The notes below the pieces were generated by a model that had not been told where the DNA came from, ran no database searches, and saw only the letters and a list, made by a program, of their open reading frames with translations. Made by a program: the position numbers and the translations under genes. From positions 1 to 5,720 of the forward strand of contig CAKZJI010000427.1 of the NCBI GenBank assembly GCA_936941515.1: a stretch of DNA of 5,720 nt, read 5' to 3'. Positions 5,000-5,720 of the stretch are shown in pieces; positions within the stretch are counted from its first letter, which is position 1; each line of letters starts with the position of its first letter. This DNA is from an uncultured Propionibacteriaceae bacterium. GTDB taxonomy: Bacteria; Actinomycetota; Actinomycetes; Propionibacteriales; Propionibacteriaceae.

Positions 5000-5434
5000 G
5001 TGCCTGAGATCCCCACCATGGTCGAAGCCCCTCAGCAGATGCCGGCATATGCGCGGCCTGGCGATGCCGGAGCCGACCTGCGCTGCACCGTTGACATTTT
5101 TCTGGCTCCCGGGGAGCGCCGTGTCGTGGGAACGGGGATTCGAGTGGCTCTTCCGGAGGGAACCGTCGGCTTGGTGACCCCCCGATCAGGGCTTGCCGCG
5201 GAAGCGGGTCTCAGCATCGTGAACACCCCCGGCGTGATTGATTCGGGTTATCGTGGCGAGATCCGGGTCTGCCTCATCAATCTGGATCCCCGGGAACCCA
5301 TCAGCCTCCGGGCAGGGGACCGGATCGCGCAGCTGGTGATCCTGCCCTGCCTGAAGGCTGATTTCGTCGCAGTGACTGGCCTCGATGAGACGGAGCGTGG
5401 CCAGGGGGGTTATGGTTCATCCGGAAAGCACTGA
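5000..5434 (+). CDS. dut: dUTP diphosphatase (dUTPase)
   Basis: The enzyme hydrolyses dUTP to dUMP and pyrophosphate, preventing uracil incorporation into DNA and supplying dUMP for thymidylate synthesis. It works as a trimer. With the GTG start it has 144 residues, typical for the family, and all five motifs are visible: GDAGADL (21-27), PRSGLA (61-66), [14 protein letters not shown] (75-88, with catalytic D81 and the substrate-selecting Y84), GDRIAQLV (106-113) and [10 protein letters not shown] (133-142). The frame stays open far upstream across the DUF4235 gene, but that part is a shadow. ATG at 4955 would add 15 residues that look unlike the family and would place the predicted promoter inside the gene; ATG at 5018 would remove the strand formed by PEIPT. 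DUF3710 follows after 14 bases in the same operon. Confidence 0.94.
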   Translation: MPEIPTMVEAPQQMPAYARPGDAGADLRCTVDIFLAPGERRVVGTGIRVALPEGTVGLVTPRSGLAAEAGLSIVNTPGVIDSGYRGEIRVCLINLDPREPISLRAGDRIAQLVILPCLKADFVAVTGLDETERGQGGYGSSGKH

Positions 5435-5438
5435 ATCC

Positions 5439-5444
5439 AAGGAG
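5439..5444 (+). promoter_or_regulatory. DUF3710 ribosome binding site
   Basis: AAGGAG lies four bases before the ATG at 5449, between the dut stop and the next gene. The short gap and strong site indicate that DUF3710 is translated independently from the dut message. Confidence 0.65.
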
Positions 5445-5448
5445 CAGC

Positions 5449-5720
5449 ATGGAATCCACCGATGACACGAAGTGGGCCGAGATCGATGAGGAGTTCGATC
5501 GCGACGAGGGCCCCTTCGACATCGAGGAGGTAGACCTCGAGGCTGATGACGTCCAGCGTGTGGACTTGGGGGCGCTCGTCGTGACCCCGTTCGAGGGGAT
5601 GCAGCTGCAACTGCAGGTGGACAACTCCAAGGAACGAGTCCAGTCGCTTCTGATCAGTGACGGCGCATCCGCCATGGAGGTTGCCCTGTTTGCGGGTCCC
5701 GCCCGGACCTCCATGGTGGG
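5449..5720 (+). CDS. DUF3710 family protein, N-terminal part (3' end outside window)
   Basis: The frame opens at ATG 5449 and runs to the right edge without a stop, giving 90 complete codons. The protein begins with an acidic stretch (EIDEEFDRDEGPFDIEEVDL, 11-30). It continues with VDLGALVVTPFEGMQLQLQVD (about 39-59), then a VQSLLISDGASAMEVALFAGP segment (about 65-85). The order G-P-[FY]-D-x-E-E-V followed by R-[IV]-D-L-G-x-L and a G-M-x-L-x-x-Q strand is what I recall of the actinobacterial DUF3710 family, usually encoded directly after dut. Its function is unknown. It lies 14 bases behind dut and most likely shares its promoter. The C-terminal half is outside the window, so completeness cannot be judged. 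Confidence 0.85.
   Translation, partial: MESTDDTKWAEIDEEFDRDEGPFDIEEVDLEADDVQRVDLGALVVTPFEGMQLQLQVDNSKERVQSLLISDGASAMEVALFAGPARTSMV

Noticed and set aside
1..5720. CRISPR arrays, tRNA genes, insertion sequences, toxin-antitoxin or defence genes
   Set aside because: No spaced direct repeats, cloverleaf, transposase motif or terminal inverted repeats were seen on either strand; all sizeable regions are explained by core genes.

Overview
The window looks like chromosomal core DNA from a high-GC actinobacterium, probably of the Propionibacteriaceae or a close relative. That lineage assignment is an inference from protein resemblance and G+C-rich codon use, not from a search. Eight of the nine genes belong to families that are typical of Actinobacteria or occur there: DUF5998, an alkaline-phosphatase-superfamily phosphodiesterase, type II thymidine kinase, SepH (DUF3071), DUF4193, DUF4235, dUTPase and DUF3710. 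No tRNA, rRNA, insertion sequence, phage gene or CRISPR array is visible, and no stretch longer than about 150 bases lacks a gene.

Left block (1-3297, + strand): the 3' end of a DUF5998 gene, an NPP-like phosphodiesterase, a family 4 glycosyltransferase and thymidine kinase (tdk) form one tightly packed operon. Each junction is an overlap (ATGA at 283-286, TGATG at 1399-1403, 8 bp at 2626-2633), so translational coupling is likely. Middle (3272-4180, - strand): sepH runs convergently, and its last 26 bases overlap the end of tdk. The SepH protein lacks the N-terminal module that I remember from Streptomyces and Mycobacterium homologues. Positions 4181-4324 form a divergent promoter region that also serves the DUF4193 zinc-ribbon gene (4325-4621, +).

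Right block: a small two-helix membrane protein of DUF4235 type (4628-4921, -) meets DUF4193 tail to tail across a perfect 16-bp palindrome that contains both stop codons. It is divergent from dut (5000-5434, +), which appears to be transcribed as a leaderless mRNA starting at its GTG codon. DUF3710 (5449 to the right edge, +) follows dut in an operon.

Functional themes are thymidylate supply and dUTP removal (tdk, dut), cell-division control (sepH) and poorly characterised actinobacterial core proteins. The most unusual items are the glycosyltransferase between the phosphodiesterase and tdk, the short SepH, DUF4235 at the place where I would expect an antiparallel DUF3093 gene, and the DksA-like spacing of the DUF4193 zinc ribbon. 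I found no convincing new defence or mobile system.
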